NCBI RefSeq assembly: GCF_050699935.1
Contig: NZ_JBOHGB010000001.1
Span: 62,001 to 126,000, forward strand
Source of the DNA: Actinophytocola sp050699935
Lineage (GTDB): Bacteria; Actinomycetota; Actinomycetes; Mycobacteriales; Pseudonocardiaceae
Length of the DNA stretch: 64,000 bases
Reading direction: 5' to 3'
Shown here: piece after piece, positions 23,667-32,578 of the stretch
Position numbering within the stretch: position 1 is the first letter of the stretch
How the letters are laid out: each line of letters begins with the position of its first letter
Notes under the pieces: model-generated
Seen by the model: only the letters and a program-made list of their open reading frames with translations
Database searches by the model: none
Told to the model about the DNA's origin: nothing
Translations under genes and position numbers: made by a program

Positions 23667-24267
23667 CGCGGAGTTCCCGCGCCAGCTCAAGATCCTTGTC
23701 GCGGGCGGCTTCGGCGTCGGGAAGACCACGTTCGTCGGCTCGGTGAGCGAGATCGAGCCACTCACCACGGAGGCCACGCTCACGACGGCGAGCGTCGACT
23801 CCGACAGCGTGGCGGGCGTCGAGGGCAAGACGTCGACGACCGTCGCGATGGACTTCGGCCGGATCACCTTTCCCGGCCCCAACCTGATGCTCTACCTGTT
23901 CGGCACCCCCGGCCAGGACCGGTTCTGGTTCATGTGGGACGAGCTGTGCCGCGGCGCACTGGGTGCCGTGGTCCTGGCCGACACCCGCAGGCTGGCGGAC
24001 TGCTTTCCCGTGGTCGAGTTCTTCGAACGGCGCAACATCCGTTTCCTGGTCGCGCTCAACGAGTTCGCAGGCGCGATCCGGTACGACACCGACGAGGTGC
24101 GGACCGCGCTCGATCTCAAACCCGAGATTCCGCTGGTGCGCTGCGACGCCCGGGACAAGCACACCTCGTGCGCCGCGCTCATCGCACTCGTGGAACACGT
24201 CCTCGCCGACTCCCGGCCCCGGTCCGGGAACGGCGACCGCGCACAACTGATGCGGAGTAACCGATGA
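23644..24267 (+). CDS. Conservon small GTPase (CvnD type)
   Basis: 207 residues from TTG 23644 within the end of the DUF742 gene. P-loop GGFGVGKTT (residues 21-29), switch segment STTVAMDFGRI, and GTPGQDRF (about 87-94) with Gln as in Ras-like GTPases. The usual NKxD is replaced by VALNEFAG, typical for CvnD. In conservons GDP/GTP exchange is thought to control release from the membrane kinase-roadblock complex. The 4-base ATGA overlap at its end couples it to a GAF-domain gene. Confidence 0.92.
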   Translation: MLVSETSDAEFPRQLKILVAGGFGVGKTTFVGSVSEIEPLTTEATLTTASVDSDSVAGVEGKTSTTVAMDFGRITFPGPNLMLYLFGTPGQDRFWFMWDELCRGALGAVVLADTRRLADCFPVVEFFERRNIRFLVALNEFAGAIRYDTDEVRTALDLKPEIPLVRCDARDKHTSCAALIALVEHVLADSRPRSGNGDRAQLMRSNR

Positions 24268-24827
24268 TTGACGAGCACACCGACCGCCGACTGCTGACCG
24301 CGCCGCTGGACCCCGAGGTCCACCGCCGCATGGCGCGCCTGCAGCAGCTCGGGCTGGGCAACCATCCGGTCCGGGAGTTCGACGAGTTCGCCGCGCGCCT
24401 TGCCGGCTGGGCACGCACCTCGCTGGCGATGGTCAACTTCATCGGTGAGGACCAGCAGTACTTCGCCGGCTTGTACGCGGGGAACAGCACCAACGCCGGC
24501 GTGCTCGAGGCGGCCCAGACGTCCGCGAACGCCTCGGTCAGCCGCGTGATGGCGCGCGACCACGGCTGGTGCCCGTATGTCGTGGCACGGCGCAAGGCGC
24601 TCGTGCTCGACGACGTCTGCGCCTACCCGCGGTTCAGCGGCAACCCCGTTGTGGACGAGATCGGGATCCGGTCCTACATCGGGGCGCCGCTGATCGACGA
24701 CACCGGCGTCGCGCTCGGCACGATCTGCGCGGTGGCGGACCACACCAGCGACTGGGGCAGGCCAGGGCTGGAGACCATCAAGTCGATGGCCGTCGAGCTC
24801 GTCGACATGATTCAGCGCCGTCGGTAA
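24264..24827 (+). CDS. GAF-domain protein, fifth gene of the conservon
   Basis: 187 residues from ATG 24264, overlapping the GTPase stop by 4 bases. One GAF domain covers most of the protein: ARTSLAMVNFIGEDQQYFAGLY, DHGWCPYVVARRKALVLDDV, IGIRSYIGAPLIDDTGVALGTICAV. No kinase or output domain follows, so it is a sensor or adaptor. Conservons often carry a cytochrome P450 in the fifth position; here a GAF protein takes the slot. The Cys in HGWCPYVV could bind a ligand or react with oxidants, which is inference. Its end overlaps the convergent acyl-CoA dehydrogenase by 16 bases. Confidence 0.85.
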   Translation: MIDEHTDRRLLTAPLDPEVHRRMARLQQLGLGNHPVREFDEFAARLAGWARTSLAMVNFIGEDQQYFAGLYAGNSTNAGVLEAAQTSANASVSRVMARDHGWCPYVVARRKALVLDDVCAYPRFSGNPVVDEIGIRSYIGAPLIDDTGVALGTICAVADHTSDWGRPGLETIKSMAVELVDMIQRRR

Positions 24828-26032
24828 CCTCCCGCGGCCGACGCGGTCCGCAGGGCCGCACTGCTCGACCGGAGCCGTTCGGACAGCCGCTCCGACCACT
24901 GGCGCTTCGTGTCACCCAGCGCGATCTCGGCGAGCCGGAGGCGCTGGATGTCGGAGGTGCCGGCCGGGGCGTAGATGTGGTGCGCGTCGCGCAGCAGCCG
25001 TTCCAGCTTGCGGCCGGTGGACAACCCGTGCGCGGCGTGCACCTCCATCGCGGTGCGCGCCGCGTTGAGGGACAGCTCCACGTTGACCAGCTTGGCGTTC
25101 ATGAGCTCCGCGTCGCAGGGCAGCCCCTGGTCGAGCATGTGGACCGCGTGGTAGAGGCTGATGCGTGCGGTCATCAGGTCCGATTGCAGCTGGCCGAGCT
25201 TCTGCGCGATCGTGGGCATCTCGCTCAGCGGCCGACCACCACGCGGCCGCCGCTGTGCGAACTCGACGGTCTCCTCGACGATCGCCTGGTGGATGCCGAG
25301 CGACACCGCCGCGAGGTTGGGCCGTCCGTAGAGCACGCTCGACGAGTAGGCGACCTTGAGCCCGTCACCCTCCTCACCCAGAAGATTTTCCGCCGGTACG
25401 CGGCAACTGTCGAAATAGAGCTCGCCGAAACTGAATCCGCTCAGGCCCATGGCCACCTCGTGTTCCGGCAGCGACAGTCCCGGGCTGTCGGATTCCACCA
25501 GGAACGCCGACAAACCCGTGGACCCGAGTCCAGTGCGGACAACGGTGCCGTGCAGGTCTCCGACGTGGCTGTTTCCGACGAATACCTTGCGTCCGTTCAG
25601 GACGTAGTGGTCGCCGTCGCGTACCGCGGTCGAGCTCATGCCGAGGACATGACCGCCCGACTCGCGTTCGGTGACGGCGATCGTGGGCAGGCAGCGGCCG
25701 TCGCTGACGGCCGGCAGCCAACGGCATTTCTGCCGCTCACTGCCGTAGTGCAGGATTTTCGCGGTACCGAGCTGGGATGCCTGGACCATGGCGCCCATCG
25801 CGCCGCTGACTCGCGAGATCTCCTCGATGACGATCGTCTTCGCGAGGTGGCCGAGGCCCATGCCGCCGTATTCCGGGTCGACGGTCACGCCGATCCATCC
25901 CTTCGCGGCAATCATCCGCGCGAGGTCGACCTCCACCGACCGGGACTCTTCCATCGCGGGGACCCGGGGTTCGATCTTGGTTTCGGCGAAGGTGCGAACC
26001 TCGTCACGGAGTCGATGGTGATGCTTGGTCAT
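24812..26032 (-). CDS. Acyl-CoA dehydrogenase family flavoprotein, catalytic Glu not evident
   Basis: 406 residues from ATG 26032 (the frame is open to TTG 26065, but without a ribosome site). Family motifs run in order: WIGVTVDPEYGGMGLG, AVTERESGGHV (FAD/acyl binding), YVLNGRKVFVGNS, AMEVHAAHGLSTGRKLERLLRDA and the terminal AGTSDIQRLRLAEIALG. The usual catalytic base is Glu in a YEGT context, or, in isovaleryl-type enzymes, a Glu on helix G. Here the first reads YAPAGTSDI and the helix reads LYGRPNLAAVSLG, so neither Glu is present. The protein may act on an unusual substrate or as an oxygenase-like flavoprotein of secondary metabolism. It is not in an operon. Confidence 0.85.
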   Translation of the reverse strand: MTKHHHRLRDEVRTFAETKIEPRVPAMEESRSVEVDLARMIAAKGWIGVTVDPEYGGMGLGHLAKTIVIEEISRVSGAMGAMVQASQLGTAKILHYGSERQKCRWLPAVSDGRCLPTIAVTERESGGHVLGMSSTAVRDGDHYVLNGRKVFVGNSHVGDLHGTVVRTGLGSTGLSAFLVESDSPGLSLPEHEVAMGLSGFSFGELYFDSCRVPAENLLGEEGDGLKVAYSSSVLYGRPNLAAVSLGIHQAIVEETVEFAQRRPRGGRPLSEMPTIAQKLGQLQSDLMTARISLYHAVHMLDQGLPCDAELMNAKLVNVELSLNAARTAMEVHAAHGLSTGRKLERLLRDAHHIYAPAGTSDIQRLRLAEIALGDTKRQWSERLSERLRSSSAALRTASAAGGYRRR

Positions 26033-26065
26033 GAAATAGCCGTCTAAACCCTCTCCCGTATTCAA

Positions 26066-27200
26066 TGCGACGCCCCTATTTCGTCAATGACCAACACGAT
26101 CTCCCTGGTGACGTGCGACCGTCCCACTTTGCCAGTGACCGGCCGGACAGAGTACCGCCTACGCGGTGATCCAAGTCATGCTGAAGTTGATCATCGTCAC
26201 AGTGCGCGACGACAGCAGGGGGCGGCATCCGTCGCTCTTGTCGCCCACGGACCGTCCACACCCGAGACGCCCGCCGAGGGCCTGGCCACCCGCCACTGCT
26301 GTAGGCGGTCATACGGCGATACCCACGGTCCTTACCGCACGCGAGAGCATTTCCCGTTGCGGACAGTTCGTAGGTCCCATCTGGACGTGGGCGCCCGCTC
26401 CGTCGCTTGAGTGTCTCGAAAGGCCAGGACGTGCAACGCCTTGTCGCCCTGGTCTCATGGCTGGACTGGGTGGCGTGCAGGCGCCCGGTGACCCGGTGCT
26501 GGGCGCGATCGGCGGCGCGCACGGGCTGCGGCCGGTTCGTCGGGGCTTCCAGCAAGGTCCGTGACCGTGGCCGGACCTGGTTTGACGCGCTCGCCCCGGA
26601 GATCACGTGGCACAGCCTCGCGGAGAGCATTTGCCCCCGCGGGGTGTGACGCGTACCGAGTGGGGTTGTTGCTCTACCTGGCCGGCCTGTCGTCCGGCGC
26701 GCACCCGCCAACAGGCACACAGGACATCCTGGACTCCATCGCGACCGGCAACGTCCCCAGTCACTGGCGGCGTTCGTGGAGCGAAACGGAGGAATTGTCA
26801 AAGCCGTGGGCGGGCGGTCGCAGCCGCCGATCGAGGAGCACTTATTCGAACTGTGACCCAGCCCGCCGGGTCATCCGGATATATGAAGGCTGTGCTTCCG
26901 CCCTCGTCCTCGGCTGTGCCGGACACCGATATGGCGAGGAAACGAGTGCGTGAACCGGTGTGCACGACAGCATCGAGCGTTGCGCTCGCCGCTGTCTGCC
27001 AGGTGCCTGTCGAGCAACACGACATCCGGGTGGAGTCGTAGCGTGGCCTCCACGCGGACGGCACGTCGCCGCCTGGTGACCGGCGCTGGTACGGACAACC
27101 TGCTTCGAGCGACTGACGGTGCGCTCGTGCAACAGGTATGCCGCGGTGCGCCCCCGAACCGTCATCGCGCGAGAGTTCGCCGACCAGATCGCGGCCTACC
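26066..27200. other. 1.1 kb without an intact gene
   Basis: Apart from the response-regulator relic at its right end, no protein-like sequence was recognised on either strand. Several long open frames are explained by high GC. A degraded former gene region is likely. Confidence 0.5.
26850..27110 (-). pseudogene. Response-regulator receiver domain remnant
   Basis: On the minus strand about 27060-26990 reads VEATLRLHPDVVLLDRHLA, matching the phosphoacceptor strand of NarL-type response regulators (Asp in LLDRHL). A second frame downstream reads RTRFLAISVSGTAED, the following beta strand. The two are frameshifted relative to each other, and no DNA-binding domain follows. It is a decayed two-component regulator. 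Confidence 0.55.
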
Positions 27201-28469
27201 TCACGTTGCCCGCCGATCAGCTCGCCCGGCGGGGAGGTCCGCACGTGGCGTTGATCGCTCCAACGATTGCGATAGCGGCAGTTCATGCTCGGGCCAGCCG
27301 AGCGCTCGGGCGCCGAGCACGGCGGTGTGCAGGGTGAAGCGATGTGTTGGATCGGCCGGGTCGTAGCCGGTCAGGGCTTTGACCCTGGCGAGCCGGTAGG
27401 CGACTGCACGAACTGATAGGTGCAGCCGTGCGGCGGCTTGGGTGGCGATGGCGCCGGTGGCGAAGTACGCCTCGAGGGTGGCGAGCAGTGCCGCGGCGCC
27501 ACTGCGGGCTTGCACCAGGGGGCTGAGCACGGTGTGGACCAGGTCGGTGATCGCCGGTAGGTCACGAACCAACACGCGGTAGACCAGCATGTCCTCGGCT
27601 TCGATCACCGGGCGCTCCAGCCGTAGCCGTGCCGCCATGGACAGCCCCTCGCGCGCTTCCTCGTATGAGCGGGCGATCCCGTACGCGCCCAGATGCGGAC
27701 GTCCGACCGCGATCTGCCACGGCCGACCGCGCCGCAGGCGGTCGAGCTCGGCATGCAGGACGCGCCCGAGGCTGGTCGCCTTGCCTGGGTTGGACCGCAC
27801 GCCGGAGACGGAGGCAGGTTCGGCCGGCACGAGCACGACCACTTGGCCATCCTTGGTCGCGACCAACGCATCGCGGTCGCCGAACCGATCCAACACGATC
27901 CGCTCGAGCGAGCTGACTGCGGCCTCGATGTCGGGCAGCCGCCGGCCGGGGGCCGCCAGCGCGACCTGGTGGGTGCGGGTCAGGTCAAGGCCGAACGGTT
28001 CGGCGCGCTCGACCAGCTCGCCCAGGTGGGCGTCTCCGCGGAGCAGGTCTTCGATCAGCTCGCGCCGGATCGTCTCTTCGCGGCGGACTCGCTCCCGGAG
28101 GGCCTGCGCATGGCCGTCGGCGAAGACCGCGACGGCGTCGTCGATGACCTGCAGCACCGCGTCGGCGGCCGCGCGCACCGCCGCGCTGTCCCGGGCACGG
28201 ACCACCATGGGGAGTTCGGCCCAGACCTGCCTGGCTGCGGAGAGGTACAAAGAGACGGCCTGGCCGGCCGGAACGCCCGATTCCGCCGCGCGCCGGCCGA
28301 GCACACTGACCGCTTCGAGCTCGGCGCGGCGGGGTCGGCGTCCGTGTGTGGCGGCCTCGGCGAGGAGCAGTAGGTAGTCACCCAGGAGTTCCTTCGGGAC
28401 GCCGGCGAGGTTGCTGGCATTGTCCGCGGCACGGGACAGCCAGGTCTCGTCCTCTGGCCTGGCCTTCAC
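27201..28469 (-). CDS. PucR-family transcriptional regulator
   Basis: 422 residues from GTG 28469 (open further to 28571 without family resemblance). The N-terminal region is helical (LLGDYLLLLAEAATHGRRP, GQAVSLYLSAARQVW). The middle resembles a GGDEF-like fold (QVALAAPGRRLPDIEAAVS, WQIAVGRPHLGAYGIARSY). The C-terminus is the PucR helix-turn-helix AARLHLSVRAVAYRLARVKALTG. PucR/CdaR regulators usually answer to small metabolites. It lies 134 bases beyond the end of the V-type ATPase/DUF488 operon on the same strand. Ligand and targets are unknown. Confidence 0.85.
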   Translation of the reverse strand: MKARPEDETWLSRAADNASNLAGVPKELLGDYLLLLAEAATHGRRPRRAELEAVSVLGRRAAESGVPAGQAVSLYLSAARQVWAELPMVVRARDSAAVRAAADAVLQVIDDAVAVFADGHAQALRERVRREETIRRELIEDLLRGDAHLGELVERAEPFGLDLTRTHQVALAAPGRRLPDIEAAVSSLERIVLDRFGDRDALVATKDGQVVVLVPAEPASVSGVRSNPGKATSLGRVLHAELDRLRRGRPWQIAVGRPHLGAYGIARSYEEAREGLSMAARLRLERPVIEAEDMLVYRVLVRDLPAITDLVHTVLSPLVQARSGAAALLATLEAYFATGAIATQAAARLHLSVRAVAYRLARVKALTGYDPADPTHRFTLHTAVLGARALGWPEHELPLSQSLERSTPRADLPAGRADRRAT

Positions 28470-28603
28470 CGTATGCCCGGATGGTCGTTCGGCTTGCCCC
28501 GCACGGCGTTTCCAGCCACCTGTCCACCTCCCCGGTCCGTCGGCGACATCGATGCCCCAAGTACACCGCACCCCGCACGTTCGAGCACTCGCGAGTCACC
28601 GGC

Positions 28604-29050
28604 CTAGGAACCGGCAGCCTGATCGGGGTTGGGCGCCCGTGTGCCCTTCCGACGGGTCGGCGCAGGGCCGTGCGGCGTCGTCGGCGGCAGGACGGGGTCC
28701 CGGCCCAACAGGTCGACGAGCACCGCGGCTTGGCTGATTTCCGGCCTCTTGGTGGCGGTCAGGAGGGTCAGCCGACGTCCGTCGGCCAGCTCTCTCAAGT
28801 GCCGCAGAGCCCGGGCACGAACAGGTTCGGTGAGCTCGACCCGGTAGCGCCGGCTGAACTCCACGAACTTGGCGCTGTCGTGCCCGTACCACGTACGCAA
28901 CGCCGGCGACGGTGCGACCGCCTTGCACCACTCGTCGAGTTGAGCCGCTGCCTTGGACAACCCGCGCGGCCAGATCCTGTCGACCAGGACCCGGACTCCG
29001 TCCTGTTCGGTGGGTTGGTCGTAGACGCGGCGCACCACGACGTCGGTCAC
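28604..29050 (-). CDS. DUF488 (YeaO-like) protein, last gene of the ATPase operon
   Basis: 148 residues from ATG 29050, overlapping the ATPase B-subunit stop by 4 bases. The DUF488 core is clear: VRRVYDQPTEQDGVRVLVDRIWPRGLSK, LRTWYGHDSAKFVEFSRRYR and LTLLTATKRPEISQA. Family members are about 115-125 residues; here there is a Pro/Arg-rich tail. Function is unknown. The tight overlap shows co-translation with the ATPase, which is not a standard association. Confidence 0.9.
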   Translation of the reverse strand: MTDVVVRRVYDQPTEQDGVRVLVDRIWPRGLSKAAAQLDEWCKAVAPSPALRTWYGHDSAKFVEFSRRYRVELTEPVRARALRHLRELADGRRLTLLTATKRPEISQAAVLVDLLGRDPVLPPTTPHGPAPTRRKGTRAPNPDQAAGS

Positions 29051-30450
29051 GGTGACGACGACCGGTGGTGTCGTTCGACGAGCTCGGGCTTGATCCGCCG
29101 CAACTCGGTGGGGGGAAACGGCGCGAGCAGATTCCAGGCGAGATCGAGGGTCTCCTCGATGGAGCGCCGTCGCTGGCTCTGTCCGACGAAGCGGCGTTCG
29201 AAGTCCTCCGCGAAGGCCAGGATGCGGCGGTCGTCGTCGCTGAGGGCTTGCTTTCCGACGATCGAGATGAGGCGGCGAAGCTCCTGCCCACGTCCCAGGA
29301 ACGTGGCGAGCTGGTCGGCGACGCCGCGGTGGTCCTCCCGGGTGTGTCCTGCGCCGATTCCGGCGTTCATGAGGCGGCTGAGGGAGGGCAGGACATCGAT
29401 GGGCGGTGAGATCTCGCGTCGATCGAGTTCTCGGGACAACACGATCTGCCCTTCGGTGATGTAGCCGGTGATGTCGGGGATCGGGTGGGTGACGTCGTCG
29501 TCGGGCATCGAGAGAACCGGTAGGTGGGTGACCGTGCCGCGCCGCCCACGGATCCGGCCGGCGCGCTCGAAGAGCGACGCCAGGTCGGAGTACATGTAGC
29601 CGGGGTACCCGCGCCTGCCGGGTACTTCGTCGCGGGCGGCCGCGGCTTCGCGGAGCGCCTCGCAGTAGTTGGTCATGTCGACGAGGACGACGAGCACGTG
29701 CAGATCGAGTTCGAAGGCGAGGTACTCCGCGGCGGTCAGGGCGGCGCGGGGACAGATGAGCCGCTCCGCCGCGGGTTCGTCGGCCCGGTTCACGAAGACC
29801 AGTGACCGTTCGAGGGCGGCACCCTCTGTGAAGCGGGCCCGGACGAAGGCTGCCTCCCGATCGGTCACGCCGATCGCGGCGAAGACCACCACGAAGTCGT
29901 CCTCGGAGTCGTCCTCGGAGCCGCGGACTCGGGCGGAGTGCGCGATCCGGGTCGCGAGTTCGAGGCCGGGCAGGCCGTAGCCGGAGAAGATCGGCAGCTT
30001 CTGCCCGCGGACCAGGGTGTGCAGCCCGTCAATCGCGGAGATGCCGGTCTCGATGAACTCGGCCGGGTAGGCGCGGGCGACCGGATTGACCGGGGCTCCG
30101 TTGAGATCGCGCAGGGCCGTAGGCAGGACCGGCGGTCCGTTGTCGATGGGCCGTCCCATGCCGTCGAGGACCCTGCCGACGAGGTCGCGTCCGACGGCCA
30201 GTTGTGCGGACCGGGCCCGGACGAGCACGGCCGTCGAGGTCACGTCGAGCCCGCGGGTACCGCCGAGGACCTGGACAACCATCCGGTCGCCCTCGATCTC
30301 GAGCACCTGACCGCGTCGCAGCTCGCCGGCGGGAGTCACGATGTCGACGATTTCGTCGAAGGCGACCTGATCCGCGTGTTCGGCGACCAGCAGCGGGCCG
30401 GAGACGTAGGCCACGGTGCGGTGTTCTGTGGTGTACAGCTGCCGGGTCAC
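29047..30450 (-). CDS. atpB: V/A-type ATPase subunit B
   Basis: 467 residues from GTG 30450, 4-base overlap with subunit A. A non-catalytic nucleotide subunit: VSGPLLVAEH at the N-terminus, MGRPIDNGP, FIETGISAIDGLHTLVRGQKLPIFSG and the VVFAAIGVTDREAAF strand, with a P-loop that is degenerate (GYGLPGLE), as expected for B. It continues with PGRRGYPGYMYSDLASLFERAG and ITEGQIVLSRELDR. Length matches the family. It forms the alternating A3B3 head with subunit A in the cytoplasm. Confidence 0.96.
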   Translation of the reverse strand: MTRQLYTTEHRTVAYVSGPLLVAEHADQVAFDEIVDIVTPAGELRRGQVLEIEGDRMVVQVLGGTRGLDVTSTAVLVRARSAQLAVGRDLVGRVLDGMGRPIDNGPPVLPTALRDLNGAPVNPVARAYPAEFIETGISAIDGLHTLVRGQKLPIFSGYGLPGLELATRIAHSARVRGSEDDSEDDFVVVFAAIGVTDREAAFVRARFTEGAALERSLVFVNRADEPAAERLICPRAALTAAEYLAFELDLHVLVVLVDMTNYCEALREAAAARDEVPGRRGYPGYMYSDLASLFERAGRIRGRRGTVTHLPVLSMPDDDVTHPIPDITGYITEGQIVLSRELDRREISPPIDVLPSLSRLMNAGIGAGHTREDHRGVADQLATFLGRGQELRRLISIVGKQALSDDDRRILAFAEDFERRFVGQSQRRRSIEETLDLAWNLLAPFPPTELRRIKPELVERHHRSSSP

Positions 30451-32240
30451 AGGTTCTCCAGTTCGATCTTGATACGGTCCACCAGGGTTCTGGCGCGCTG
30501 CTCGGCCTCGGCCGCTGGCCAGAGCCGCATCTGCGCGAGCTCCGTCACCGATGGGGCCGCAGCGGCGGATTCGACGGGCACGTCACGGTCCACCGCGGCC
30601 GTCATCGCCGCGTCCGCGGCCCGGATCGCCCTGAGCATCGCGATCTGCTTGGGCGGGTCGCAGTAGGCGTCCTGCGCGTCGAAGGCTGACTGCTGGAGGA
30701 AGTCCTCGCGCAGCAGTTGGCCGGTTCGGAGCAGGACCCGCTCCGGCGGGGCGAGTGTGTCGGCTCCCACGAGCTGCACCACCTCGAGGAGCTGCGCCTC
30801 GCGTTGGAGCAGTTGGCTGGCCCAGGCGCGGTGTTCGTCCCAGTCTGGGGCGATCTCGCGTTCGAACCAGTCCGTGAGGTCGTAGAGTGTGTAGCTCCGG
30901 TTCCAGTCGATCGCCGGGAAATGCCGTGTTCTGGCCAGCGACGTCTCGAGTGCCCAGAACGTGCCCGCCAGGCGAAGCGAGTGCTGGGTGATCGGTTCGG
31001 AGAAGTCGCCGCCTGCGGGTGACACGGCGCCGATGATCGTCACCGACCCCGTTCGTCTCTCGGACCCGGCGCACCGGACGACGGCGCCTCGCTCGTAGAA
31101 CTCCGCCAGCCTTGACGACAGGTACGCCGGATACCCCTCTTCGGCGGGCATTTCCTCCAGCCGGCTGGAGACCTCGCGCAGGGCTTCGCCCCAGCGGCTC
31201 GTCGAGTCGGCCATCAGGGCGACGTGGTAGCCCTGATCGCGGAAGTACTCCGCCACCGTGACCCCGGTGTAGATCGACGCCTCCCGCGCGGCGACCGGCA
31301 TGTTGGAGGTGTTCGCGATCAGGATGGTTCGTTCCATCAGCGACGCCCCCGTGCGAGGGTCGATCAGCTGGGGGAACTCCTGCAGCACCTCGGCGAGCTC
31401 GTTGCCGCGTTCACCGCAGCCGACGTACACGACGACATCGGCGCGCGCCCACTTCGCCAGGGACTGCTGCAGCACGGTCTTTCCGGTTCCGAAGCCGCCG
31501 GGAATAGTCGCGGCTCCGCCCCGGGCGATCGGGAAGAGGACATCGATCACCCGCTGACCCGTGATCAGCGGCGTCGACGCGGCAAGCCGTCCGGAGACGG
31601 GCCGCGGGTCGCGCACCGGCCACCGGCTCAGCATGGTCACCGGCACCTCGTCGATCCACGCGATCGGCTCCTCCACCGAGTGTGGACCTGAGCCGACGTT
31701 CGTTATCACGCCGCGGATGTGCGGTGGGACGAGAATCCGATGCTGCAACGCCGTCGTCTCCGCGACGACCCCCAGGACGTCCCCGGGGACCACGCGGTCA
31801 CCGGTGGCGACGCTCGCCTCGAAGGTCCAGGCCCGCTCACGATCGAGCGACGGCAGGGAGGCGCCGCGCGGGAGCAGCGGGCGACCGAAGGGGTCGTCGC
31901 CCACCCGGGCGAGCACCTCCAACGGGCGCTGTGTTCCGTCGAAGATGCGGCCGAGCAGGCCGGGCCCGAGTTCGACCTCCAATGGGCGGCCGGTGTCGAG
32001 CACGGGCTCGCCGACGCGCAGTCCGCCGGTGTTCTCGTAGACCTGGATTGTGGCCAGGTCGCCGTCGAGCCGGATGACCTCGCCGGGAAGCGCGGCGTGG
32101 CCGACCCGCACCACGTTGTAGAGACGCACCCCGCCGAGACCACGCGCGACCACGACCGGCCCCGCGACGCGCGAGATCTCACCGGTCGGCGCAGGCCGGT
32201 CGGCGAGGAGCTGCCCGTTGGGTGCAGGTGTGGCCGTCAT
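30447..32240 (-). CDS. atpA: V/A-type ATPase catalytic subunit A
   Basis: 597 residues from ATG 32240. N-terminal barrel (ISRVAGPVVVARGLGG), the subunit-A-specific insertion (RAWTFEASVATGDRVVPGDVLG, about residues 137-158), Walker A GGFGTGKT (residues 248-255), VVYVGCGERGNELAEVL, and MADSTSRWGEALREVSSRLEEMPAEEGYP. All catalytic elements look intact. The insertion separates V/A-type A subunits from F-type beta subunits. ATP hydrolysis or synthesis occurs here. Overlaps at both ends (ATGA and GTGA) show a tightly coupled operon. Confidence 0.97.
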   Translation of the reverse strand: MTATPAPNGQLLADRPAPTGEISRVAGPVVVARGLGGVRLYNVVRVGHAALPGEVIRLDGDLATIQVYENTGGLRVGEPVLDTGRPLEVELGPGLLGRIFDGTQRPLEVLARVGDDPFGRPLLPRGASLPSLDRERAWTFEASVATGDRVVPGDVLGVVAETTALQHRILVPPHIRGVITNVGSGPHSVEEPIAWIDEVPVTMLSRWPVRDPRPVSGRLAASTPLITGQRVIDVLFPIARGGAATIPGGFGTGKTVLQQSLAKWARADVVVYVGCGERGNELAEVLQEFPQLIDPRTGASLMERTILIANTSNMPVAAREASIYTGVTVAEYFRDQGYHVALMADSTSRWGEALREVSSRLEEMPAEEGYPAYLSSRLAEFYERGAVVRCAGSERRTGSVTIIGAVSPAGGDFSEPITQHSLRLAGTFWALETSLARTRHFPAIDWNRSYTLYDLTDWFEREIAPDWDEHRAWASQLLQREAQLLEVVQLVGADTLAPPERVLLRTGQLLREDFLQQSAFDAQDAYCDPPKQIAMLRAIRAADAAMTAAVDRDVPVESAAAAPSVTELAQMRLWPAAEAEQRARTLVDRIKIELENL

Positions 32241-32578
32241 CGTGCCGTCCTCTCGTCGCCGAACGTGATCTCGTAGCCGATCGCCTGTCGCAGCAGCTCC
32301 AGCAATCGCTGCCGCCGGTCCCCGGCCGGCTCGGTCGCCGTGCCCGCCGGCAGCGGCACCACCAGCGGGACGCGCAGCGAGTCGAGCCGGCGCCGCAGCG
32401 GCCGAGGCAGCGCCTCGAAGTAGGGGGCGTGAACAGCGATGACACCGTCCTCGTCGGCCAGCAGTTCCTCGAGGGCGGCGGCCGCCTGTTCCGCCGACTC
32501 GACCTCGACGGTGCTCGCGCCGCCGAGGCGGTAACCGACCGCCAGGTCTGGGGTCGTCAGCACGAGTAGGCGGCTCAT
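32237..32578 (-). CDS. atpF: V/A-type ATPase subunit F
   Basis: 113 residues from ATG 32578, overlapping the subunit C stop by 4 bases. Small Rossmann-like rotor subunit: LVLTTPDLAVGYRLGGAS at the start, a central EDGVIAVHAPYFEALP and LVVPLPAGTATEP. Size and order (C-F-A-B) match other V/A operons. It sits on the central stalk with subunit D. Confidence 0.88.
   Translation of the reverse strand: MSRLLVLTTPDLAVGYRLGGASTVEVESAEQAAAALEELLADEDGVIAVHAPYFEALPRPLRRRLDSLRVPLVVPLPAGTATEPAGDRRQRLLELLRQAIGYEITFGDERTAR

Noticed and set aside
26076..26801. Minus-strand frame of 241 codons
   Set aside because: Arg/Ser/Pro-rich with no secondary-structure-like pattern or family motif and no ribosome site; likely non-coding relic DNA.
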